41,655 nt of DNA from Chloroflexota bacterium (lineage in GTDB: Bacteria; Chloroflexota; Dehalococcoidia; FW602-bin16), in contig SCTZ01000018.1 of the NCBI GenBank assembly GCA_004297765.1, forward strand, positions 1 through 41,655, written 5' to 3'. The translations under genes and the position numbers were made by a program. Positions 32,735-39,718 of this stretch are shown here, one piece after another. Within the stretch, counting starts at the first letter, position 1, and every line of letters starts with the position of its first letter. Under the pieces are notes generated by a model, which saw nothing but the letters and a program-made list of their open reading frames with translations, was not told where the DNA came from and made no database searches.

Positions 32735-33166
32735 TCAGGACCGGCTGCTGGTATTCCGGTTTGCTGACGTGCCGGCAAACTTCTTGACCAGTTTGCTGGC
32801 ATGCTGATTATCCAACAGATCGCGATATGTAGCCAGGATGGCCTCTTCGACGATCTGCGCCAGCGAAATCTTGATGCCAAACTGGCGGCGTAATAATCGT
32901 TTGATCTCGTCAACCGCTTCTATTGCGTCGGAATCGAGGCGATACGTAGCCTTGGGATAGAATGATCTGCTTGATGCCGGCTGGTTTGCTGGCATAACCT
33001 CATACTGGATTGATTGCTGATTGTCTTGCCCTCTTGCTGGCATGCCAGCAATATGGTTTTCCAGCGCCTGTTCTTCGGCTCTGACTTCCTCGGCACTGCG
33101 CAGGATCGCCCGTCGGCCTTTAGGATCGAGCTCAGGAAAGGATAGTGGTGGTCGTTTGTTAGCCAT
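32735..33166 (-). CDS. Ribbon-helix-helix-type protein, ParA partner (ParB-like role)
   Basis: The 143-aa protein begins MANKRPPLSFPELDPKGRR and has an unstructured middle. Near residues 72-115 it has ATYRLDSDAIEAVDEIKRLLRRQFGIKISLAQIVEEAILATYRDL. This is a beta-strand followed by two helices, the pattern of ribbon-helix-helix DNA-binding domains. Small proteins of this kind act as centromere-binding partners of ParA in plasmids. The start ATG at 33166 overlaps the last codons of parA (ATGGCTAA), with GAGGAG upstream, so translation is coupled. Palindromic repeats that could be its binding sites lie within its own coding sequence. Confidence 0.65.
   Translation of the reverse strand: MANKRPPLSFPELDPKGRRAILRSAEEVRAEEQALENHIAGMPARGQDNQQSIQYEVMPANQPASSRSFYPKATYRLDSDAIEAVDEIKRLLRRQFGIKISLAQIVEEAILATYRDLLDNQHASKLVKKFAGTSANRNTSSRS
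32761..33051. repeat. Palindromic TTGCTGGCATGCCAGCAA-type repeats inside the ParB-like gene
   Basis: One perfect 18-bp palindrome (TTGCTGGCATGCCAGCAA, 33034-33051), one near-palindrome (TTGCTGACGTGCCGGCAA, 32761-32778) and two half-type copies (TTGCTGGCATGC at 32793-32804 and TTGCTGGCAT at 32986-32995) lie within 291 bp. The copies are read in different protein frames: ATG-CCA-GCA in three, CAT-GCC-AGC-AAA in one. The DNA word is thus kept rather than a peptide motif. They are candidate parS/centromere or operator sites. Confidence 0.65.
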
Positions 33167-34100
33167 GTAGAATCTCCTCGGCAACCTGTTGATAGGCTTT
33201 GGCTCCATCTAACTCCGGATGCAACTCCACGAGGGGTTTGCCAGAAGTGGGAGCCTCGGCAAAGCGCACCGACTGCTTCACAACCTGATTGAAGAGTTTT
33301 ATGCCCTCGCGATCGCAGAAATCGCTTAGATACGTGTAGACATCGCGGCTGTTGAGGGTGCGTTGGTCGAACCTGGTTGCCAGAATGCCGAGAATCTTTA
33401 AGTTGGGATTGGTCACACTCTGAACGTCGCTAATGGTATCCAGAAGCATCTTTAGCCCCCGCAGCGCCATATACTCGCAGGATACCGGGATCAGGACCTG
33501 CTTGGCGGCGGTCAGAGCGTTGACGGTGAGGATGCCGAGGCTGGGGGGCGTATCGATGATGACGCAATCATACTGACCGATGAGAGGCTGTAGGCGTCGT
33601 CTGAGGACGCTCTCCTGAGCCAGAACCTGTTTCAACTCAACTTCCGCCCCGGCCAGGTCGATGTTGGAAGGAACGAGATCAAAGCCAGAGTTGGTCTTGA
33701 TGACCACCTTGGCAACGTCCACTGCAGAATGCACCAACACGTCGTAAATCGTTCTCTGGAGCGTCGAGGTATCGATGCGCAGGCAGACCGCGCAGCCACT
33801 CTGTGGGTCGAGGTCGACCAATAGAATCCTTTTACCAGCGGCTCCGAGGCTGGCGGCGAGATTGACCGCGGTGGTCGTTTTAGCCACGCCACCTTTTTGG
33901 TTGGCGACAACCAGCACTCTGGCGCCCTCGTCCACTGGTTCGACTTCGCCGACAAAGGCAGAGAGGTCGCTTTCCTTGATGCGGTAGCCCTTGCCTACCT
34001 TTACGGCCGGCAGCTTTCCCTGCTGAATATAACGGATGACCGTGTTCTGGTGAATATGAAGCTGGTTAGCCACCTCCTCAGTGGTGATGAATCTACTCAT
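33159..34100 (-). CDS. parA: ParA ATPase with N-terminal excisionase/MerR-type HTH domain
   Basis: The 313-aa protein joins two modules. Residues 1-55 (MSRFITTEEVANQLHIHQNTVIRYIQQGKLPAVKVGKGYRIKESDLSAFV) form an excisionase/MerR-like DNA-binding domain. The rest is a ParA ATPase with deviant Walker A VANQKGGVAKTTTAVNLAASLG, LLVDLDPQSGCAVCL, the switch region VIIDTPPSLGILTVNALTAAKQVLIPV and a typical C-terminal end. ParA moves DNA by cycling on the nucleoid. The fused HTH probably lets it repress its own promoter, as plasmid type Ib/Ia ParA proteins do with other HTH domains. ATG at 34100 is preferred, with GAGG 5 bases upstream. It is the first gene of parA - ribbon-helix-helix - rep. Confidence 0.88.
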   Translation of the reverse strand: MSRFITTEEVANQLHIHQNTVIRYIQQGKLPAVKVGKGYRIKESDLSAFVGEVEPVDEGARVLVVANQKGGVAKTTTAVNLAASLGAAGKRILLVDLDPQSGCAVCLRIDTSTLQRTIYDVLVHSAVDVAKVVIKTNSGFDLVPSNIDLAGAEVELKQVLAQESVLRRRLQPLIGQYDCVIIDTPPSLGILTVNALTAAKQVLIPVSCEYMALRGLKMLLDTISDVQSVTNPNLKILGILATRFDQRTLNSRDVYTYLSDFCDREGIKLFNQVVKQSVRFAEAPTSGKPLVELHPELDGAKAYQQVAEEILHG

Positions 34101-34131
34101 AATGTCCTCAATGGCCATCAATTGCCACTAA

Positions 34132-34169
34132 TACACACAAGTGTAGACAGACGTACGAGCTATTGTCAA
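34132..34169 (-). promoter_or_regulatory. parA operon promoter with overlapping palindromic operator
   Basis: On the minus strand TTGACA (34169-34164) and TACACT (34145-34140) are 18 bases apart. The palindrome TACAC-ACAA-GTGTA (34132-34145) covers the -10 box, a good place for repression by the HTH-ParA or the ribbon-helix-helix protein. The transcript would start about 33 bases before the parA start codon. Confidence 0.6.
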
Positions 34170-34201
34170 GCAGCAAAGTAAGGAGATAGCGAGCATACGT
34201 A

Positions 34202-34230
34202 TTGACCTATTGTTGAGTGTATGGTATAAA
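34202..34230 (+). promoter_or_regulatory. Strong promoter predicting a leaderless mRNA for the 34238 gene
   Basis: TTGACC (34202-34207) and TATAAA (34225-34230) are exactly 17 bases apart. The ATG of the gene is at 34238, seven bases after the -10 box, where transcription should begin. No ribosome site fits between, so the mRNA would start at or next to the AUG. Confidence 0.55.
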
Positions 34231-34237
34231 GCGCGTT

Positions 34238-34873
34238 ATGCAAACCACTAATCCCCCTTTTTTGCCGGTCGTATCCGGAAAACTCTACGCTGCCATACTT
34301 GCGTCTCCACGATTGAGACAGATGCTCATGCCGGACGGCTTGGGCGTTAGTCCCTATGAGATCCTTAACTACGACGCCACTCTCACCTTGCAGGACGGCA
34401 GAGGAATCAGAGCCAGATATAAGCGCACCCAACGGATTCGGTTTCTCCAGGACCATGTAGCTGGACTACTCGACCACGTGTGGGGAGATGGCGTTGTCTT
34501 GACGTACTACCACAACGGCGGGGGAACACTTGAAGACTCCTTCAGGGACGAAGGCCGGCATCATCTGGTGATAGGCATGAAGCGCGCGATGCGTCGGGGA
34601 GAGGCGTTAACCTTTGATGTGGAACGGGAGGCGATGGTTGAGTTCACCAAGGACGAGGAATGGCTGGAGACATCGATTGATCATCCGGTACAGCACATGG
34701 TTCAGACGATTGTTTTCCCCGTAGAGCGACCGTGCCTGCGAGCCACGTTTGAGACCGAAGGACGAAAAATCACCTTGCCGATCAGAAAAACCCGAGAAGG
34801 AAAAACCTCAGTGCGCTTTGAAACGCCAAAGGCCCGTGCGATGACCCCGTACACCGTCCGCTGGCTGTGGTGA
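34238..34873 (+). CDS. Hypothetical protein, divergent from parA, probably translated from a leaderless mRNA
   Basis: The 211-aa protein (MQTTNPPFLPVVSGKLYAAILASPRLRQML...) has no family I recognise. It is soluble and basic, without transmembrane segments. Visible blocks are ILNYDATLTLQDGRGIRARYKRTQRIRFLQDHVAGLLDHVWGDGVVLTYYHNGGGTLEDSFRDEGRHHLVIGMKRAMRRGEALTFDVEREAMVEFTKDEEWLET-type alternation of strands and helices, and a C-terminal beta-rich part ending YTVRWLW. A GTG at 34217 is in frame but overlaps the -10 box, so the ATG at 34238 is favoured. Its position head to head with the partition operon suggests a maintenance or regulatory role for the element. The function is unknown. Confidence 0.65.
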   Translation: MQTTNPPFLPVVSGKLYAAILASPRLRQMLMPDGLGVSPYEILNYDATLTLQDGRGIRARYKRTQRIRFLQDHVAGLLDHVWGDGVVLTYYHNGGGTLEDSFRDEGRHHLVIGMKRAMRRGEALTFDVEREAMVEFTKDEEWLETSIDHPVQHMVQTIVFPVERPCLRATFETEGRKITLPIRKTREGKTSVRFETPKARAMTPYTVRWLW

Positions 34874-34998
34874 CAAGGGCGATGAACTGGCCAGGTCCAC
34901 CGCCCCCGTTTGGTCGATGGCTATCGCCTAGCCGCCTTGGCCGCCGCCGAGCATGACAGTCCCTCCTTTTCAGCAATCCAGTGTAAGTTCCCCCAGGG

Positions 34999-35024
34999 CA
35001 ACAAAAGAGCCGCCAATTGGCGGC
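34999..35024 (-). terminator. Rho-independent terminator of the excisionase-like gene
   Basis: On the minus strand GCCGCC-AATT-GGCGGC (35024-35009) is followed by TCTTTTGTTG. It lies 29 bp past the stop of the small HTH gene at 35053. The stem is short but perfect. Confidence 0.75.
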
Positions 35025-35052
35025 CATACTTTAATGCCTAGACCTTAGAGTG

Positions 35053-35307
35053 TCAAGTACGCTTATATTTATGCGGGTCTTTGCTCCGCATTTCCGGGTT
35101 CTTCAAGTATTCCTCAACGGCCTCGGGTGTGGTGAACCAGTCGCGTCCCATCTTCCTGGCTTTGAGACGACTCTTCCTCGCCAGGAGTTGCAGATGGGAG
35201 TGGCTGATGTCGTACCGGGCCGCTGCTTCTTTGAGCGAGATTAGCCGCTCTTCTTCCAACAGCTCCCAGTCTACGTCACGGGCTTTGCTCTGCGCTATTA
35301 TACGCAA
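35053..35307 (-). CDS. Small excisionase-like HTH protein
   Basis: The 84-aa frame contains LISLKEAAARYDISHSHLQLLARKSRLKARKMGRDWFTTPEAVEEYLKN, a MerR/excisionase-type DNA-binding domain. The order of a helix-turn-helix and a wing ending in W-x-x-T/P-x-x-V-x-x-Y-L is characteristic. The start is unsure: the frame opens with TTG at 35307, yet a TATAAT lies at 35302-35297 within it, so a later TTG in GAGCTGTTGGAA, near 35259, may be used. Such small proteins often assist tyrosine recombinases in excision or act as regulators. It has its own terminator and could serve either integrase in the window. Confidence 0.65.
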   Translation of the reverse strand: MRIIAQSKARDVDWELLEEERLISLKEAAARYDISHSHLQLLARKSRLKARKMGRDWFTTPEAVEEYLKNPEMRSKDPHKYKRT

Positions 35308-35318
35308 TCCGGGCTGAT

Positions 35319-35570
35319 ATGGCCCAGCCGCTGACCTGCGGAAGGGATCGCCGAAATGATCGCGCTGGTGGAGCAGATCACCTCAAGCTGATAGTTGAGG
35401 CCGATAGGGCAGGCGTTAGCTGGCACAATCCCATGCCAGCGTATGACGACTTACGTTCTGAGTTTGGTGGTGCCGATCTTACGGGCGATCGAAGTGAAGC
35501 TCTGGTAACGGCATGGGATTGGTTGAACGGGAACTCCGGCCGCAGCGCGCAGCCGGTGCAACTTGAATAG
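35319..35570 (+). pseudogene. Possible decayed gene fragment (low confidence)
   Basis: The C-terminal half of this 83-codon frame, LIVEADRAGVSWHNPMPAYDDLRSEFGGADLTGDRSEALVTAWDWLNGN, looks like real protein. The preceding part is compatible with coding in another frame (AEGIAEMIALVEQITSS, then stop). A frameshift near 35390 could join both. I recognise no family and see no ribosome site. The stretch 35308-35689 otherwise holds no gene; bases 35570-35689 are AT-rich and show nothing. Confidence 0.25.
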
Positions 35571-35689
35571 CCGCAAAACAGCTGTTATATACGCCTGATT
35601 GAGCGGACTATGTCTTCATTGTGCAACCATACAATCATAAACAGCTACCAGCATCAAGCGACCATCTAATAGAACAAACAGAATAAATC

Positions 35690-37042
35690 CTATCTAACAA
35701 CAATAGCTAATGCATTAGCAGGTGAATTTGAACCAGGACCTCCATCTGAAGACCAAAAAAGCATTAATGGTGCCCCAGTTCCAACATAATAATCTAGAGC
35801 TTGGTTACTAATCTCATGATTCGGCATGACAGAAAAACCAGGTATAATATTGAAATTTCTTTCCTCTAGGAAGAAAAGGTGTATCTCGCCTCCAGTGTTC
35901 ACACTCACTGTCTTGGTTTTGCTCGGATTATTCTTATCAACATTTAATGTTACTGTTAATCGTCCAGAAGAGCCAACTGAGTGCTTAACCAATCTCCCCT
36001 CCGCATAACCATAATTAGACCCGCTATTTAAGAGAAAGTCCGCTTCAGGACTATGATTAAATATATCCTTTATCACACTCGGTAACATGAAATATGTCTG
36101 ATAAATAAGCAGACTATCAAGATGTGCTATGGTTTCATTACGTTTCTGAATATCCCCTTGCTCATAAATTGTTCCCATTCTTACCGGCTTCAGTTTTGAA
36201 TATTTTGGAGGAGGAGGAAAATTGTAGTTTACTTGTAGTGTTGCATCGGGAGTGGGTGTGGGAGTAGCTTCACCATTTGTAGCTCCAACACGCACTGGAC
36301 CGGTGAGATTATTAATATCCTCCAAAGCAACGGCTTCAGGAGGGATGAGTCCAGTATCCTTAGCAAAATCTCCCACCAGACCCACGGTTACTTGGCCCGC
36401 GCTGGCCCAGGGGACATCAACTTTCCACTGATAGTAAACTGAGCGTTGGCAACGAACTGCAATCACGTTGCCCATGTCAGCCACAGCCATAGGTAAACCG
36501 TTCATCTGCAGCTGATCACCGGGAACGGCGAAGTAGCGCGTCTTTATGTCGGGATAGTCATCCAGAATAGCTAAATGCCTGGCGACAATTTCATCCCAAG
36601 GCTTGCCGGTATCTCCACTCCAGTCAGCAATTGGCGGCACCTGCCGGGCACTTTGCAGCCAACCATCTTTCCCCAGGTCGTGCATGCGGTCAATCACGTT
36701 GACATAGCTCAGACCAGTGACTTGCCCGGTGGCATCCAGGACTAGTTCGATGCCCGCCGTTTGGAAATACTGCACGTGCTTGCCATCGGCAGCGATGAAT
36801 TCCCGGGAGACAGGAGGACCGAAAACATCTCTTCCCCCCAGGGATTGATACTCCGCGTACATCGCCCCTCTAACTGCATAGCCTTTGTCCGGACCTGCTC
36901 CTCCGTTGGTTTCGGTGAAGAACTGCTGGGCTATCTCGTCAGCTCCAGGAATGGCTTCCACCGGTCTCTGCATGAGTGGCGAAGAGAGCAGCAGACCGAG
37001 AAGAAGGAGAGTCACCAGGGGTAGACGAAGAATGCGGCGCAT
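35690..37042 (-). CDS. Secreted mosaic protein with Chloroflexota-type FGPPVS/VQYFQ repeat
   Basis: The 450-aa protein has a signal peptide (MRRILRLPLVTLLLLGLLLSSPLMQRPVEA). After it, near residues 37-105, comes IAQQFFTETNGGAGPDKGYAVRGAMYAEYQSLGGRDVFGPPVSREFIAADGKHVQYFQTAGIEL, a module common in extracellular proteins of Chloroflexota. A middle domain of unknown type follows. A TPTPTP linker at about residues 267-273 leads to a C-terminal domain of about 180 residues with conserved-looking FFLEERNFNIIPGF. The coding sequence of the C-terminal domain (35690 to about 36250) is clearly more AT-rich than the N-terminal half, so the gene seems assembled from two sources. ATG at 37042 fits GGGAGG at 5 bases. 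Function is unknown; the protein is probably exported. Confidence 0.65.
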   Translation of the reverse strand: MRRILRLPLVTLLLLGLLLSSPLMQRPVEAIPGADEIAQQFFTETNGGAGPDKGYAVRGAMYAEYQSLGGRDVFGPPVSREFIAADGKHVQYFQTAGIELVLDATGQVTGLSYVNVIDRMHDLGKDGWLQSARQVPPIADWSGDTGKPWDEIVARHLAILDDYPDIKTRYFAVPGDQLQMNGLPMAVADMGNVIAVRCQRSVYYQWKVDVPWASAGQVTVGLVGDFAKDTGLIPPEAVALEDINNLTGPVRVGATNGEATPTPTPDATLQVNYNFPPPPKYSKLKPVRMGTIYEQGDIQKRNETIAHLDSLLIYQTYFMLPSVIKDIFNHSPEADFLLNSGSNYGYAEGRLVKHSVGSSGRLTVTLNVDKNNPSKTKTVSVNTGGEIHLFFLEERNFNIIPGFSVMPNHEISNQALDYYVGTGAPLMLFWSSDGGPGSNSPANALAIVVR

Positions 37043-37643
37043 CATAGCCTCCCGATTCTGGGTTTGTGGTCGTCATCTTCGAGCCGCGAACGTTTCCATT
37101 CTCGCTTTCGTCGGCTGACTTCCAAACTCAAGCCCGTCAGGATCCCGGCTCGTTGCCTTCAAAAAGCTCACGCTGCTGCCGGCGGCAGAACACCGTGCTT
37201 AGACAGGATGAATCGGTCTCCGATTGGCTCAAAGAAAAAGCGATGAGAGGGTCGGCGCCATAATACCAGACATCCTGCCTACAAGGCAAGCTTCTGGCAG
37301 GCATGTGCCGAAGGGCGGCGCCGAGGGAGATCCTGGGCGAGTGTCCGGGAACAAAGGTGCCCCATACTCGCTCTACGGAAGACATGTTCGGTTGGAGTGA
37401 CGGCGACACGACGGCCCTGATTTCGAAGCAGAATAGCCATAGTCTCGAAGATCTTTCTCTGCGGGTTCTTCCTTGACGGCAGGCATATTAACACGCTCCC
37501 GATAGGAAGGCGATTAGCAATTGCCCGCCATGTGTCCTTCACCGCCAGGAGATTCCCTGGAACAATGGCCAGATTATCCAGGCGGCTACTCGATCGAGAT
37601 CGATGGCGAGATTGAGACCGACAGTATGTATGTTCCATAGGTC
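37043..37643. other. Region between the secreted protein gene and the second integrase
   Basis: About 600 bp contain no convincing gene. At the end, 37523-37639 (+), a short frame ending GGYSIEIDGEIETDSMYVP reads like the C-terminus of a protein but has no good start. It may be a remnant of a gene disrupted when the second integrase gene arrived. Confidence 0.4.
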
Positions 37644-38561
37644 TTACAGGGCGGTCTGCTCCATGAGTTCTGGCGCCCTCTTCTTGATTAGGTGAATATA
37701 GGTCAGGGTCGTCTCCTTTCTCTTGTGCCCCATCCAGTATTGCAGTTGGGCGATGTCTACTCCCATATTGGCTTTGTGGCTGCCGAAGGTGTGGCGCAAG
37801 GTATGTACGGAAGCGAGCTTCTTGATACCGGCACGCCGAATATAGGACTTCACCAGATATCGCACAGATCGATCGGTGAGCGGCTTGCTCGTCTTAGAGA
37901 GAAACAAGTGGTCGGTCGTTGCCTCGGGACGTTTCTCAAGCCACCTGTTCAGCGCGTCCATGGCTTGAGAGTTGAGGGGAATATCCGTATCCACGCCACC
38001 TTTTCGCCCCCTGACCGTGAGCTCGTGCCGTGTGAGATCCAGATCGGACAGACGGAGGTTACACAATTCGCCCTCGCGGATTCCCGTCTGGATGAAGGTC
38101 ATCAGAATGGCATAGTCTCTCGGCTTATCTCTTCTCTGCGCCTCGAACAGAATCGCCTTGTACTCCTGCTGGTTGAAGAAGACCGGCTCTTTCCGCGGCA
38201 CCCTGGGACCCTTTATGTTCTGTGTAACATTAGCGATGTGATAGCCTTCCTCAACCAGAAAGGCCGCGAACTTGCGCAATGCTGCCAACTTGCGCTTGAG
38301 GGTGGAGGCGGCTACCCCCTTCTGCCCATCATTACTCGCGCGTCCCGTGTGCTCGCGCGCCAAATAGCTCAGGTACTCGGTCACGTCGTCGCGGGAAAGC
38401 TGGGCGACCTGCTCGACAAAGGAGTTGTCGGTAAGCCACCGATTCCACAGGATGAGATCGTCAGTGTAGTCCCGCACCGTACGCGGCGGGTGCTTGGTGG
38501 TTTCCAAGTGAAGGCGAAAGCGTTCGATGGCTTGGAGGAAGGTCGGTGGTGTTGTGGTCAT
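37644..38561 (-). CDS. Tyrosine recombinase, XerC/XerD-like
   Basis: This 305-aa recombinase is of the XerC/D length and layout. It has an N-terminal SAM-like domain (FLQAIERFRLHLETTKHPPRTVRDYTDDLILWNRWL; DDVTEYLSYLAREH; STLKRKLAALRKFAAFLVEEG). The catalytic residues are Arg in TGIREGELCNLRLSDLD, Lys in GRKGGVDTDIPL, HTLRH, GHK in WMGHKRKETTLTY and the nucleophile Tyr in TYIHL. All catalytic residues are present. The ATG at 38561 lies 12 bases after AAAGGA, which is itself part of a hairpin. It is unlike the tRNA-side integrase in sequence and so belongs to another element or to a host-independent recombination unit. Confidence 0.92.
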   Translation of the reverse strand: MTTTPPTFLQAIERFRLHLETTKHPPRTVRDYTDDLILWNRWLTDNSFVEQVAQLSRDDVTEYLSYLAREHTGRASNDGQKGVAASTLKRKLAALRKFAAFLVEEGYHIANVTQNIKGPRVPRKEPVFFNQQEYKAILFEAQRRDKPRDYAILMTFIQTGIREGELCNLRLSDLDLTRHELTVRGRKGGVDTDIPLNSQAMDALNRWLEKRPEATTDHLFLSKTSKPLTDRSVRYLVKSYIRRAGIKKLASVHTLRHTFGSHKANMGVDIAQLQYWMGHKRKETTLTYIHLIKKRAPELMEQTAL

Positions 38562-38573
38562 AGGCTAAGCATA

Positions 38574-38602
38574 GTCCTTTGGCAAGCGAGCTGTCAAAGG
38601 AC
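38574..38602 (-). promoter_or_regulatory. Hairpin that covers the ribosome site of the second integrase
   Basis: GTCCTTTG (38574-38581) and CAAAGGAC (38595-38602) form a perfect 8-bp stem with a 13-base loop. On the minus strand the second arm carries AAAGGA, the only ribosome-site-like sequence ahead of the integrase start codon. Folding of the mRNA would hide it, so translation could be regulated. Confidence 0.45.
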
Positions 38603-38621
38603 CTACGGGCGGGTGAAAGCA

Positions 38622-38712
38622 TTGCCGCTAACCCACCTCTATTTCGGTTATAAGGCAATGAAAAGGAGCGGTCAAGAGGTAGTTGTTGCCGCCAACACAG
38701 GGTTAGCGGCAA
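38622..38712. repeat. Perfect 13-bp inverted repeat upstream of the second integrase
   Basis: TTGCCGCTAACCC at 38622-38634 is the exact reverse complement of 38700-38712, with 65 bases between. This intergenic DNA lies between the integrase and the clan CD-like gene. It may be a recombination or binding site for the integrase. Confidence 0.65.
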
Positions 38713-38797
38713 AGAGCAGAGCGTTGGCTCACAATACTGCTCTCAAAAACCTTCCTTTTGAGACAGGTGACCGGTCAGAGGACAGTGACTTAGGAGC

Positions 38798-39610
38798 TTA
38801 TCTCCCAGGAGGGTAGGATACGAGCCTCCCACCATAATAGGGGTCGACGCCTGCCTTCTCTGCGGCCCTCGATACAGCTTCGCGGGTCGGGATCTTGTCG
38901 ATGAGGAGATGCTGGAGCAGGAGCTCGGTGGCGGAGTCCGTGAAGGCCGGCGCCACATCTGCATCCCAGCCTATCACGGCGCCAGCCCCCTTTGAGACGA
39001 AGGACTTCGCCAACTTATCGGACCGCAATCCACTGCACCCCGTCAGGATAATCGTGGCCCCCTGGAAATTGCCCTCCATTTGGTCTCGGACAAACCCATC
39101 CGTTATCCCATACAACTGCTTGGTTGCCGGCCACTCGTTGAGAGAAAGTACCTTCACCAGGTACGGCGCCAGCTTCTTATCGACGGGCTTGTCGGGGCGG
39201 TAGATGTCGCTGGTAACCAGAGCCACCTCATCCCCCAATTCCCCGTTCGCCTCCTTGAGGCGGGGTGTGTGCACCCTAAGGATGATGATCTGGTAGCCGA
39301 GAGTTGGGAGGCGGCGATAGAACTCTATGTTTCCCCGCTGAGGCGGATAGTAATCTGCGGCATAGCCCGCCTGTTTGAGGATGGCAGTCTCATGCTGGAT
39401 GAACTCTGGACTGGCGTAGGTCAGGTTGAGCTGATCGATGATGGCGGCCTTCATCACCGGAGCGCCCAACACCAAGGATAGCGAGGATAACAGGGCGCCA
39501 AGAAGCAGGACGCAGGCCGCTGCTGCCAACGGAACGACTATCGATTTCCACCGGCTTCCCCCTCGTCGTCGACGTGAGGTAGTACCACCGCGGCCTATGT
39601 TGGCTGTCAT
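38798..39610 (-). CDS. Membrane-anchored protein with possible clan CD protease (CHAT/caspase-like) domain
   Basis: The 270-aa protein has a basic N-terminus, one transmembrane helix (IVVPLAAAACVLLLGALLSSLSLVLG, near residues 23-48) and a C-terminal domain outside the cytoplasm. That domain has AAIIDQLNLTYASPEFI, then strand-ending IIILRVHT with His114, and IILTGCSGLRSDKLAKSFVSKGAGAVIGWDADV with Cys192, followed by a helix containing TELLLQHLL and REAVSRAAEKAG. The His strand, the Cys in a G-C-S-G turn after a strand, and the G-A-x-A-V-I-G-W end resemble CHAT and other caspase-fold (clan CD) domains. ATG at 39610 follows GAGGAA. It lies 109 bp after the Kelch gene on the same strand. The protease activity is not shown. 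Confidence 0.6.
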   Translation of the reverse strand: MTANIGRGGTTSRRRRGGSRWKSIVVPLAAAACVLLLGALLSSLSLVLGAPVMKAAIIDQLNLTYASPEFIQHETAILKQAGYAADYYPPQRGNIEFYRRLPTLGYQIIILRVHTPRLKEANGELGDEVALVTSDIYRPDKPVDKKLAPYLVKVLSLNEWPATKQLYGITDGFVRDQMEGNFQGATIILTGCSGLRSDKLAKSFVSKGAGAVIGWDADVAPAFTDSATELLLQHLLIDKIPTREAVSRAAEKAGVDPYYGGRLVSYPPGR

Positions 39611-39718
39611 ACTTTCCTCAGCGGGCATCTGTATCTCATTCAGGTGTCGCTCATCCACCAAGCGGGTTCGTTTACTCTCCTCGTTTTGAGTCAGTCCGAA
39701 GCGCACATTCGTCTTATC

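Noticed and set aside
32735-34100. Classical ParB with a ParB/Spo0J nuclease-like domain
   Set aside because: The partner is only 143 aa and shows a ribbon-helix-helix pattern, so it is described as ParB-like in role only.
34928-34954. Eight-codon frame on the minus strand with a perfect ribosome site
   Set aside because: The peptide MLGGGQGG has a good AAGGAGG but follows a terminator, and no regulated gene lies behind it; it is too short to support.
37692-38816. Open frame of 374 codons on the + strand
   Set aside because: It is antisense to the second integrase, whose catalytic residues are all present; the + strand translation shows no recognisable domain.
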